Of a stretch of DNA of 64,000 nt, positions 36,343 through 46,883 are shown in pieces. Where the stretch lies: contig JAPEVF010000045.1 of assembly GCA_029747585.1 (NCBI GenBank), positions 1 to 64,000 of the forward strand, written 5' to 3'. Numbering within the stretch: position 1 is the stretch's first letter; every line of letters begins with the position of its first letter. Origin of the DNA: Pleurotus djamor. Taxonomy: Eukaryota; Basidiomycota; Agaricomycetes; Agaricales; Pleurotaceae. Made by a program: the position numbers and the translations under genes. The notes beneath the pieces were generated by a model that was not told where the DNA came from, made no database searches, and was given only the letters and a program-made list of their open reading frames with translations.

Positions 36343-38573
36343 ATGGCCAGTCCATCTCACTCTCCTCGCAAAGATGAAATGACCGCGCTGTCGGTTTGCT
36401 TGAAACTTCTTTTGATGATTACTGCGATGCGCAGGACGATGGAGGAAATTCATATCCCCGAGGTGGTTGATCGGACCGTGAGCTTTTTTTNCGTCCGTTT
36501 GGTATGAACCCAATGATCTCACCCCACAACTAGTTCAATGTTGAGCACCCCATACCTTGCCGACTGGATCGAATGCGCTCGGAGAAGCTGAAGTTTGTTC
36601 ACGGTTCTGCGACCAATACTACCCGCCTTATGGATCCTATGCAGCTACTCCCTACCGCCGATGAGCCACTCCGCATCGAAACTATCCTCATTCTTCCACC
36701 CCAGATCTCCGACCCACAATTTATCTGTAAGATACTGGAAGATCCTTCCTTATCAACATGCTACATGAACACGCGACTCGACTATAGCAAGCATTGTATT
36801 GTCCTGGAAACCTTCAATCTGCACCTCTCCCAGATCACCCCCTCAAAAGCGTTGAAGACTGATAAAGAGAAGGCTTGGGCGTCGTTCTTTCATTCGGTCT
36901 CGTCGCTTTTAGTCGCTTTGCCATCTCAAAAGCTTTTTGAAGGCCTCAAGGGGGTTCGGGATGATGGTATGCAAGTCATCGTTAGCGTCGGGGCAACCTC
37001 TAGGGACGATATCCTCCCTCTTGGTACGTTGTTAGTCTCCTTAGTACTTCCTTCAATTACCGACTCAGATCTTTCGTGCTCGACAGCTAGTGGTTCTTCC
37101 GTTTCCAACTACATGTTTGATTCTCCACCCCACAGCTCTTCCTCAAATTACACGCTCTCTATTCAACACCTGATTCCGTCGGCCTCGCTCTCACTTATCC
37201 GTAATCTCCGCTCTCTTCTCAGGAAATTACCTTCTACAACCGCTCGGACCAGTCCCCCTCCTTGTCTTGACATTTCCTTCCTTCAATGGCCTCTTTTATA
37301 TCACCCCACACCAGCTTCTCCGCCACCAAGCGGCCCTTCTTCTCGGGGGTTCAAGCTTCCCATCCTGAAGCTTCCCACTCTCTTTGAATCACGTCCTCCA
37401 TCACCCACCCCATCCCAATCATCTCTCCCTGCTCAACAAGAACAACGCTTTCTCCGCAGACGTCCCAGTACGGATACCTTGAAACAAGCATTCAAAGCTC
37501 GCTTTGGTCCAGGGACGATCCATCCTGCTGTTGAAGAGATCCCTCCCGTTCGTACAGACCGTCTCACGAATACTCAGCATCAATACCATCATTCCATGTC
37601 CTCCGTGTCAGCGTCAATCGTCACTCGTTCATCGCTCGACTTTCATGCCTCGAGAGGCTCGACTCTTTCGGCAAGTCTGGTTTTCGACATCAGGAGGACC
37701 TCGTTTGATTCTTCTGGTCGGTTCTCTGTGGAATCCCATTCGTGGCTTACGCGCTCTTCGATATCTTCCCTTCCTCCAAGGTTGTCTTCGTCGACAGAAG
37801 CCGTTGGCATTAATACATCCCACCTCGATATCATGAGTTGTCTCTCTAAGAATGGGTACATGCTTCATATGCAAAGTTCGGACGAGCCTGTTGCGACCGA
37901 TTGGGACGAGAATCCCCCGTGGGTCTCCCAGGATTCATCTTCGCACTCAACTTCCATACCCCACTTCAAACATGACTCCGCCTTCATCCGTCCATCAATG
38001 TCTTCTGAAAATAGCCAGCTTTCCTTTCACACCGCTCTGGGTGAGCTGTATCGGGAGTCCACGATTTCCTTAGCTTCATCTTACCTTGCGCCGACCTCTA
38101 ATGACATCAACACGAACCCTCGCGCATCGTGTTCCACCATCAGCCTGACACAGTCTTTCTATTCTGCTATTCTGTTTGAAGATACTACAACTGGCTTCTA
38201 CAATACCAACGATATCCGCTCCAGCGATACCAATATAAATCCAAATACCCACGAACACATTTATCTCAACGATGAATCTGAACGCAATGGCCTTTCCGAC
38301 CCCGATGCCCGTCACTTAATCCAGCAACGTACAAGTAATCATACATATCATATCCATCTACATTATTACGGAGATACCTACCATGGCCCTATTCATGGCG
38401 GTATTGTCGGCGGTCGCAGAAACTCGAATGGTAAGAGTTGGTTTCGTTCATATGTATCAGGCTCCTAACTCCTCTTATCCTCCTAGTTATCGCTCCTCCA
38501 CCGACCTTGGTCTCGGATATCGAGACTATTCTACGGGTAATTCGCAGCTACGGTCAAGCTGAGACTGCCNTGA
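36343..38573 (+). CDS. Large tandem paralog E: HORMA-like N-terminus and C-terminal Gly-rich motif
   Basis: 684 aa; exons 36343-36477, 36534-37023, 37087-38430, 38487-38573. The start MASPSHSPRKDEMTALSV was set by alignment to D and by an in-frame TGA directly upstream in both. Conserved blocks: CLKLLLMITAMRRTMEE, FNVEHPIPCRLD, TADEPLRIETILILPP, HCIVLETFNLHL, FFHSVSSLLVALPSQKL, then a YTLSIQHL block and about 330 disordered residues with repeated short blocks shared with D and F (for example LVFDIRRTSFD and IRPSMSS). The Gly-rich motif GDTYHGPIHGGIVGGR is at 38370-38417. The last exon encodes SDIETILRVIRSYGQ. The N at 38570 hides the stop: without it the frame ends TGA at 38571-38573; with it translation would run on 130 bases. 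Introns 1 and 2 align with those of D. Confidence 0.7.
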
Positions 38574-39254
38574 TACCCTACGCATGTATTCGCCTCGTCT
38601 ACCGTTATTCCTGTTGCTTGGGCTCTGCTTCTCATAAACCCAGTGTTTCCATCGCATATGCCCACTATCCTAAGTACCTCCACCTCTTATATCATTTGTT
38701 TTCATAGCTTGGTAAGCCATTGTACGTTGTTTAGTTGACTTCATTAATACCAGCCGGTTCCGCAGCCCTGCTGGAGTCAGTCGGCAACCATTTGTCGTGT
38801 CTTTGCTAATGACTGCCTATAAAACTTCCTGAACGGGACCCATCTTGTCTTCGAACCAAGGCTCGGTCGCCTTCTACGCGCTCAAACTTATTATTTCAGC
38901 TCAAACTACTGTTTGCTTTTCCTACCCCCAATCTTGGGACACAATTATTTCATCACTCATTGACCGCCTCGACGAGCTTATCTGGAACACGCGAAGAGTA
39001 ACAGCTATCCCGCATCCGATCCAGCCCAGGGTCATTTCATCAAAGTTTGACAATGAACTCCTCTCTCACACGCTGATCCCCAATGAGTGAGTGCCTCCGC
39101 GTTCACCGCCTTACCCGCCAAGCTGATGTCTGAATCATTCTCATCATTCAGAGAGGTAACCCCATATGTCCCCGACGCGGTTCGGCTGTGGAGAATGTTC
39201 ATGGTTCATGTTGATCCCTTCCCTCCCCCACCCTCCGTCACTGAATGGTCCCGA
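38574..39254. other. Region upstream of F
   Basis: Holds the TATA box described separately and a possible leader exon. A frame from 38845 ending at a GTGAGT donor (39087) joins in phase to a frame that runs into F (NEEVTPYVPDAVRLW), but it has no start codon, so it is treated as leader. An in-frame ATG at 39195 could add 20 residues to F. Confidence 0.4.
38818..38825 (+). promoter_or_regulatory. TATA box, probable promoter of paralog F
   Basis: TATAAAAC, about 430 bases before the F start codon, implying a long or spliced leader. Confidence 0.4.
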
Positions 39255-41427
39255 ATGTTCCCCGCTAGACCTCAGCCACCCGTGAAGGATGGGCTCCTGG
39301 TTCTCTCTGTCTGTGTCAAGCTCTTCTTGATGGTTTCCCTCGCACGGCGGACAGTGGAAGAACCTTGCGTTCCGGGGCTGGTAGATCAATCCGTGAGTCA
39401 TCTGCTTGCTGGCATTTTCTCTCCATTCGCTCTGAAGTCGCAATTTACATCCTTTTAGTTCAATATTGAAAGCCGTGTTCCGTGTCGGTTGGATAAAACT
39501 CGCTCGATGAAGCTCAATCTCATTCCGGATCGCGTCATTCGTTCTACCAAGGTCATCGAACCCATGCAGCTCATTCCTACCGCTGACGCGCCGCTCTGCA
39601 TCGAGACTGTTCTTGTGCTGCCCGAGAGGGTGTTCTCCGATGAGTTTATGCGCGAAGTTCTTCATGACCCATTCCTATGGCAGCTATACATGGACACAAG
39701 GCTTGACGCCATGAAGCGTTGTATTGTGCTTGAAACTCACACCCTCCGCGTCAATCATGCTGTCCTTCCGCGATCAACCCGAAGAACCAAGGATAAGGCA
39801 TGGGCGTCCTGGTTCCGTTCGGTTTCATCGTTTCTATCTTCCTTTCCATCTAGCAAGGAGTTCGACGCGCTGAAGGATCTTTGCGGAAGAGGGCTACGAG
39901 TTCTAGTTACCGTCGGCGCGAGCTCCAGAGACGATGTTCTGCCTCTAGGTGAGTTCCTTCGTGTCCAATTTGTCACGTCGTCAAACCTCTTACTCATCTT
40001 TTCTTCCAACTGACGTGACCTCCATATCCGAGCACATCTTTCCCTGTCCACCCCATCACCTATCCTCACACTACTCCCTGGTTATCCAACGTCTCACAGC
40101 ATCTACCTTGCACACACTCATTCACATCCTATGTTCTATACTCTCCAGAATCCCACCGACACGCCTCTCTGAACGCCCTCCTTTCCTCGAAATTTCATTC
40201 CGTCGTTGGCCCCTTGTATACTACCCACAACGCTGGGCTCCGTCTCGACGAACGCCACTGTATGACCGTGTATTTCAGCTCCCTCAATTGAAATTCCCCA
40301 ATCCGTTTGTATCAAATTCAGGCTCGCCCACTTCGTCCCAGGAATCCCTCTTTACCTATCAAATTATGCAATTTCGTCGACAACTGGCCGCAGCAAACCT
40401 TCGACAAGCCTTCACACTGTCCTTCGGCGCAAGGAAGAGAAGTCTGAATATCAAACCAAACATCGAACTCACGCCAGTCATCGATGGCATACCCCAACAC
40501 ACCGACTTCGCCAAATATCCCTCGGATATAACAAACTCGTCTATGGAGGTCTTTGCTTCTGCGAGCTCGTCTTTTACACCGAGTTTAGTCTTTGATATCC
40601 AGAGATCATCCTATGATTTCACTGGTCGCACCTATCTTGGAGCGGTTTCGGTATTGATGTCCACGTCCACTCCATCTTCGATCCCATCAACCCCTCGAAG
40701 GCTATCTGAGATATCTTTTAGAACTTATAATGTCAACATGTACCACAATTCCTCTCCATCCGCTTCAAATGGAGGTTCTCGCGCACCATCTCCACTCCAG
40801 GGTGCTACCCCTATGTTCAAAGGGAGGTCTGCTCTCATCCGACCATCCATGTCCTCCGACGTCACACAGCTCACATATTACACTACGCCCGAATATCCGC
40901 ACCAAGGATCTACATCAACGACGTCTGTATTATCATCTGGGTATTTAACGCCAGCCAGCACGGCCAACGCTCGCATCTCGCATTCTGCCATCAGCATTGC
41001 GCAATCATTCCATTCTGCCGTTGATAATCAAGGCCTTCCCGTCAGTGGTTTCCGTGTCGACGCTCACGATGCTTCCAATACCCATGACCACATATATACC
41101 AACAACAATCATGCCACACAATCTATACTAAACACCGAAGCGTCGCGCCACTCTACTGACCAACCAAACCATGTCCCGAACACCTATCATATCCACCTAC
41201 ACCTGTACGGAGATACTTACCACGGCCCTATTTATGGAGGTAACATCGGCGGACGCAGTAACTCTTATGGTACGTCGGATTTTCCCCTTGTCCGGCTATG
41301 TCTTATACCTCTCCTTGTAGTCCGTGATTCCTCCCCTTCCTTGGTCTCAGACATCGACACCATCGTTCAGATTATTCGCAGTTATGGACAAACGTCCGCG
41401 GAACACCCTGTCTCTCCAGCCTCATGA
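39255..41427 (+). CDS. Large tandem paralog F: HORMA-like N-terminus, C-terminal Gly-rich motif, defective splice acceptor
   Basis: About 664 aa if spliced like its sisters: exons 39255-39392, 39459-39948 (490 nt, same as D and E), 40010-41269, 41321-41427. Conserved blocks: SVCVKLFLMVSLARRTVEE, FNIESRVPCRLD, TADAPLCIETVLVLP, CIVLETHTLRV, WFRSVSSFLSSFPSS, YSLVIQRL, a Ser/Pro-rich middle with LVFDIQRSSYD, then YHIHLHLY and the motif GDTYHGPIYGGNIGGR (41209-41256), and VSDIDTIVQIIRSYGQ. The acceptor of intron 2 should be AG at 40008-40009 but reads AA. The only nearby AG (40031-40032) is in frame only with a weak donor at 39936. F may therefore be mis-spliced, recently damaged or locally mis-sequenced; the two flanking exons are otherwise open. 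Confidence 0.6.
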
Positions 41428-42254
41428 ACTGCGAGCTTGAACCCAGCTCAGCCGTGTACTACCTCTACACTCGTTTGTCGTTATTTGCAATCCGTAGCCG
41501 GCTTTTTATAGCGTCAGTGAATTATTTATTTCGTAGGCTTGCATCAAATCATCCTTGATGGATTCGCTTCATATTTCTCAATGAGGAGACCCACGAGTAT
41601 GAATGCACCCAGAAACGTTGGCCTATCGGCTCCAGGTCCCAGCCTCTAGCTGCCTTTCTGAGTCTCCATCATAAGGCGAATGCATGATCTTGTTCACTCT
41701 AACACTCTGAGGGAGTCTGAGAATCATGACTGTTGGTGACAGTTGAGTCCATTGATTCGAGGTTCCAGCATGAGTCTATAATGCCAAGACATAAGAAAAT
41801 GGTCGCACCTGGCTCAGTTGACTTCCTGTACGAAGAGAGCTCGACAATTGCGGATGGACTTGCTTTGTTCGATGCCCTGGATTACACAGGGGACCGCCCC
41901 TCCACCCCTGGTATCAGGGTACCTAGTTCGACTGATCGGTAACCGGCTTGCCTCTTTGACGCGTTTTTATTGCATCCGTTCCTCCTCACAACTTTTTCTG
42001 TCAAGCGTATGGGCATTGGCCAAGCACGCAACTGGCTCCAGGAGAACCAAGTTTGTATGTGCGAATGGGAACGGCCTAAGCCCCGTACCCAGGATCACTT
42101 CTGCCTCCCACCTCGTCTTCTCAGCGCGGAACTGCGTTTGTACGCTGCGAGGTGATACGGTGCGTAATTTGCCTTTTGACTTTGATAACGCCAACCCTCA
42201 CACGTATCTAACAGGGCAACAAATCAGGTGCTAGCCTCATCGCAGTACTGAGTA
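41428..42254. other. Intergenic between F and the DUF6699 gene
   Basis: No supported gene; only short frames. Confidence 0.45.
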
Positions 42255-43070
42255 ATGACGACGAGAAACCCCAGGCGTGTGCGGTTTGCTGCGAAAAGCA
42301 CCATTCACGAATGGCCTTCACGCATTTCATTCCCAGAACGACCTTCACCGTCGCCAGCGTTATCTTCGCCGCAATCCTCTGCGACTTCCGAGGAGTCTTT
42401 GACGGTCCAGTGGAGACGACCCCCGAGAGTCCTTCAACCTCCAACAATACACGAAATTATCGTTCCAATCCCACACGCTACCAGCCATACCTCGTTCCCC
42501 ATTCCATTTAGAGACGTATACACCATCCCCCTCCAACTTCATTCCGCGCTTTTGAACCCTTCTTCCCGCTGGAAATACAACTGTGCTCGGCATCCCACGA
42601 CGTTGACCCTTACCGCCCCGGATCTATCGCCCCATTTTCCATCCGAACCAGCGACGAGCCTACCTATTTCCTCGTTGACCATCCAGTCTCCCCATTTACC
42701 TTGGAGAATAACAGTTAAGGCCTCGCGTCATGGCATGGTAACCAAATCCGACGTCCTCCATGCCATTTACAAGACCCTTCGGGAATGTATCCACTTGGCT
42801 GACTTCGAAATGCTTTCGCCGAATGATAAGAAGCGCGTGCGGAAGTCGTACAAGGAGAGATATCGAGGGTTGAGAAGCTCGAAACTCGGCGTGGTATCCA
42901 AGAGCGATATCGGAGGCGCTGGTAGTCCCAAGATGAGGAGGAGGATTGAGGAGGCTTTAGAGGAGAAAAGACAAGGAGTGAAGGAAATTGACTTTTTCAT
43001 GGGTAAGACTCGTTTTATGGGTCTTTCGGCTACCTCTAGCCCTGTCGTGTGGTCTCTTAACACTTCGTAG
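42255..43070 (+). CDS. DUF6699 domain protein
   Basis: A 271-aa single-exon protein. The first 90 residues are Ser/Pro-rich. From about residue 95 it reads like the fungal DUF6699 domain: LHSALLNPSSRWKYNC, then the hallmark HLPWRITVKASRHGMVTKSD leading into VLHAIYKTLRECI, and near the end KEIDFFMGKTRFMGLS. This domain is abundant in Agaricomycetes and has no assigned biochemical role. The start is the first ATG of the frame. No intron is needed; the GGTAAG inside GKT belongs to the conserved domain. Confidence 0.8.
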   Translation: MTTRNPRRVRFAAKSTIHEWPSRISFPERPSPSPALSSPQSSATSEESLTVQWRRPPRVLQPPTIHEIIVPIPHATSHTSFPIPFRDVYTIPLQLHSALLNPSSRWKYNCARHPTTLTLTAPDLSPHFPSEPATSLPISSLTIQSPHLPWRITVKASRHGMVTKSDVLHAIYKTLRECIHLADFEMLSPNDKKRVRKSYKERYRGLRSSKLGVVSKSDIGGAGSPKMRRRIEEALEEKRQGVKEIDFFMGKTRFMGLSATSSPVVWSLNTS

Positions 43071-43728
43071 CGGGCTCCTAACCTCACACGTCTATGTTTC
43101 CATTTCAACAGCCACTAAAGATCAATTTGTAACTCGTACCTTTGTATCCCCTAGACGCTCACCTATTCCCTGGAATTCGAAGACAAATGTAGCCTCACAA
43201 CCATATGCCGCCTCATGCTCCCCACGTTGCTTGCACTCGAGGGTTGCCTCGATTGAGCCTGTCGAAATGCTCGCTTAGATCGGAGATCTCGCACTCTAGT
43301 TGATCAGGTCGAGGTAGCTATCGTTTTTCACCTCGTGCTTTTCACCAGGACCAAGAGAAGTGGTGCGGTGGATTCGATAGGAGCGCCCCTTAGAGGAAGG
43401 TCATGCGTTGTGCTGTCACGTCGTGTCACGCTTTGCCTGTTCCGCTGCGCTCACTTGATGCTCACCCGCCCGCTTCTTGGAGGTTGCCCTCGACCGTCGA
43501 CGTTCTCGCAGCAGCGAACATCTTTGCGTTGCCATGGCTCTTTGTACACACGGCGTCTCGACTCCCGTAAGCCTCTAACATGAGTCCACCAAATCCCGAA
43601 TTGACTGGAAAATTACTCAGTTCAAATCAACCTGTGCTGCGTGACGCAGTCAAGTCAATATTAGACAGTCCTCTCCTGTTTCTCGATGAATATAAAAGCC
43701 CCTCTTGAGTAGCTCTCCCCGCAAACCA
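43071..43728. other. Intergenic, upstream region of SDR4
   Basis: No gene seen. Contains the TATA box listed separately. Confidence 0.5.
43691..43698 (+). promoter_or_regulatory. TATA box of SDR4
   Basis: TATAAAAG, 30 bases before the ATG at 43729, so the leader must be very short or initiation occurs just ahead of the start codon. Confidence 0.6.
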
Positions 43729-45048
43729 ATGGGAAACAAGTCATTCTTCACGTTCCTCCGCAAACAACTCACCACGGTTCCACCAGTCGTGACGGAGGAC
43801 CTCACAGGCAAGGTCGTAATTGTCACTGGAGCGAATACGGGGATTGGTTATGAAACGGCGAAGCATCTTGCGAAGATGGGTGCGGAGAAGGTTGTGCTAG
43901 GTTGTCGCAGTCGTAGTAAAGGCGAGGATGCTGTTCGTCGTGAGTGGTCTGCGGCTGAGAACCGGGCTATGGAAATCCTGACCTAGTCCGTACTCTTCTA
44001 GGGTTGAAAGAGGAGACCAGCCGCAATGTATTCGAGCTAGGAATCGTTGATCTGTCTAGCTTCGATGCAGTGAAGATTTTCGTGGATAACTTGAATATCG
44101 AGAGGCTCGACATTTTGGTAGCCAACGCAGGTGCCGTCCCGAAGACGTATGAGGAGACACGGGATGGTTGGGAACAATCGTACGTCGAGTTTGCTTGTCT
44201 TTGCCTTCGTTTTTTGCTCACTCTCCCTCGCTTGACCGTAGACTCCAAGTCAATTACATTTCTCAAGTCCTCCTCATATTCCTCCTTCTCCCAAAGCTCA
44301 TGCAAGCCGCGGAATCTCGTCAACAAGCAACGGATCTTTTACCAAGGATCGTCATCCTTGCGAGTGAAGCTCATCAGTTCGTCGACATGCCGAAGCCAGT
44401 CTTCAATGCGACCTCTGTACTCGAAAGCCTGAGCAGCCGCGAGCTTTCCTTGCAATATCAGTCCCTACCAAAGTACCGTATCGCCAAAGGTGAGTCTCAT
44501 ACCACACCTTTTCCCCTTGTGCTCTTCTTTCTCATCAACGGTCGTCTTAGCTCTGAATGTGATATTCACGCGCGCTTTATCTGCTCACCTCTCTTCAACG
44601 CCCAACTCCCCCATCGTCGCTTGTGTCAACCCTGGTTTATGCCGCTCGGACATGACCGCTAACGAAGACTCTGCCGTCTTCCGTTTCCTGCTTTCCATCC
44701 TTGGACGCACAGCGGAAGAAGGGTCTCGTCAGGTCGTTTGGGCTAGCATCGGCGGTCCGATCAAGTCGTCCTCTGGCCAGCTGGATGGACAAGGGAAGGG
44801 AACAGTGGATGAAGATGCTATGAGGGGCGCGTATGTCAGCTTTGCAAAAATTGAGGAACCAGGGGATTTTGTGATCGGCGAGCAAGGCCGGGGTTTTGAG
44901 AAACTTCTTTGGGTGAGTGGACATCGCATTGCGCCCATCTGTGATGGCCTGACGTGAAGTTCCCTGGTAGGATGATACCCTGCGCGTCGTTTCCAAGCTG
45001 GATGAGCGAATCGGACCTCTCGTTGAAAGGTACTCCCTCCGCGATTGA
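43729..45048 (+). CDS. Short-chain dehydrogenase/reductase SDR4
   Basis: 358 aa; exons 43729-43939 (211 nt), 44002-44179, 44242-44489, 44551-44912, 44971-45048. It starts [14 protein letters not shown] and has the full cofactor motif [17 protein letters not shown], catalytic YRIAK and [11 protein letters not shown]. The end reads [14 protein letters not shown]. Closest in the window to SDR2 by eye. It lies about 20 kb from the SDR1-3 cluster and sits directly upstream of a 7TM gene; a copy of its last exon occurs again at 49121 upstream of the second 7TM gene, so SDR4 and the 7TM gene were duplicated together. Confidence 0.86.
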
Positions 45049-45487
45049 ACTGCTTTCATCGCCATTTGTACTCCGGTAATCCCTTATTCCGTACTTCATT
45101 GATGTCTCCGTTAAACCTACCACCACTGCAATTCGATGGCATCAACCATCTTGAGTCGTTGTCGCTGCCTTCTCTGTCTTTTCTCCTCTTTTCGCCCGCC
45201 GCTGTCCAGCGCATTGCATCTCTGACGTCTTAGTCCGCGTTCGCCGTGCTTCAATTGTTTTTGGTACCGAAGGTTAATGCCCTCAGTGCCTCCTGCTTAA
45301 GGCCCGTCAGGTTCAAAGTGGTGGCTATCCCAGATCATGCCGTCAGAGAGGCGATCAACGCTCGCTCTATTCCTCCGGGGTCATCAATAGCGCTCGCAGC
45401 GGCATCGATGATATCTCAGTTCAACTCACTGGCTCCCCACTCTATAAAATCTCAAGCTCTCTGTGTAATCCACACAAACTCTCCTTC
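45049..45487. other. Intergenic, SDR4 to first 7TM gene
   Basis: 3' flank of SDR4 and promoter of the 7TM gene. Short unsupported frames only. Confidence 0.5.
45454..45461 (+). promoter_or_regulatory. TATA box of the first 7TM gene
   Basis: TATAAAAT, 27 bases before the start codon region at 45488; the same element and spacing occur before the second 7TM gene at 49613. Confidence 0.58.
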
Positions 45488-46883
45488 ATGGATCAAGCAC
45501 CTCTTCGAACTGCTCTTCAACCACTAGATTTTGGCCAGCTGGTAGCGACCTGTCTGGCCTATTGTACGTTTTCCCATGCCCCACCCTTGCTTCTATACTC
45601 TTTAATGATATCCTTAATCAGCGACCTATACATTTGCGTTCTGCCGCTCGGTTCAAAGCTTGGTCTTCATACTAAAGGACATACCACATCGAATCCCCCT
45701 TCTCGTTATTGCCATTCTCTTATTCGTACTGACAACCCTCGTTCGCTACATGTTTCCTCTCGAATCCATGACACCGTCGACTGATGACCTTGTTCAAGGA
45801 TTTTACTCTATCCATTTGGACGCTTCGTATACTTATCTTCACGAACTTATACAATGCGCCTGCACACAGTCACGTCTTCAGAGTTGCTGGCCCCATAAGG
45901 GGGTGGTCTTTCATCACATCCATCTGTACAGCAGACGCCGTCTTCGTAGGTTGTACTTCTGTGCCTCCCCTTCAACACTGACACACATAACCGTCTTTTC
46001 AGCTATTCCGTTTGTATCACACATGGGGCCGGAGCCGAAAGGTCATCATCTTTCCTTTTATCTGCATACTCCTTCCACCTAGTACGTACTCCAATGACCC
46101 GTGTTTATTTCTTTCTGATGAGCTTCAAGTTGGCTTGCTTGTTGCCTTCGTATCTCCATTCTTGACGAGTATGTCAACAGGGCTTGTGATTGGGCTAGCT
46201 GCTCCTTTCGCGAGTTTTCTGTATGCGAATTGCTCTACCTCTTATTTCGTCTTTGTACTAACTCCAACGTGATCAGTGCTAATCTCTACATCACAAGTAC
46301 TTAATTCTTAAATGCATCTTCGCATACCGTTGCTGACATTTCAACTCCTCCTAGTTATGATAACCTACAGGGTATGGCGGAACAACAGGTCGTTGCGCCT
46401 GTGGCAAGATTCACGATTCAACGTAAGCCGAGTACTTACTTGAAGTGTCTTATTCTCAGCAACCTCGCTAGTACGTTGTCTTAACCATCTTGGAAAGTGC
46501 AGGTCTTTATACGTGAGTCGTCGACGTCGTTGTTCTTCTGAACTTATGGCTTCAACTCATCGATCCGTTCAGAGGATGTGCATTATTTGTCACCATTACG
46601 CCAATTTTCGCGGGCTTATTTGTCCGTATGATGCTGATTGAGTCCAGCACTATTGTAAGTCTAACTTTTCCCTGAGCACGAACACCATCCTTATCCAGGT
46701 CACAGCTTTCCGCAGTTATCGTGAGTTTTTTNGACCGCCCTTCTCTCGAGAACATCTGATGTTCACACTTACGACAACTAGGGCATTTCGTACTCCCTTA
46801 TGATCATCCTAGTCGCTCGAAATCGGACTCGCGACATTAGGTATCCATCGACTCATCATATTGGAGGTCTTTCATCTACCTAA
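45488..46883 (+). CDS. Fungal seven-transmembrane protein, copy 1
   Basis: 279 aa, about seven hydrophobic helices, of a small uncharacterised fungal integral-membrane family. Eleven exons: 45488-45563, 45622-45740, 45799-45945, 46003-46081, 46130-46220, 46277-46296, 46355-46422, 46472-46512, 46573-46654, 46706-46720, 46782-46883. Exons 6 and 10 are only 20 and 15 nt. The model is supported by copy 2, where nearly every exon has the same length and phase. Notable segments: LLVIAILLFVLTT, the loop FRLYHTWGRSRK before the next helix, ANLYITIMITYRVW, ILESAGLY and GISYSLMIILVARNRTRD at the end. Intron 2 has an unusual GTTCGC donor and AAG acceptor. The N at 46732 is intronic. Ligand or transport role unknown. 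Confidence 0.72.

Noticed and set aside
38845..39086. Possible N-terminal coding exon of paralog F
   Set aside because: It joins in frame, but has no start codon, and D and E have TGA immediately before the equivalent start, so it is treated as leader.
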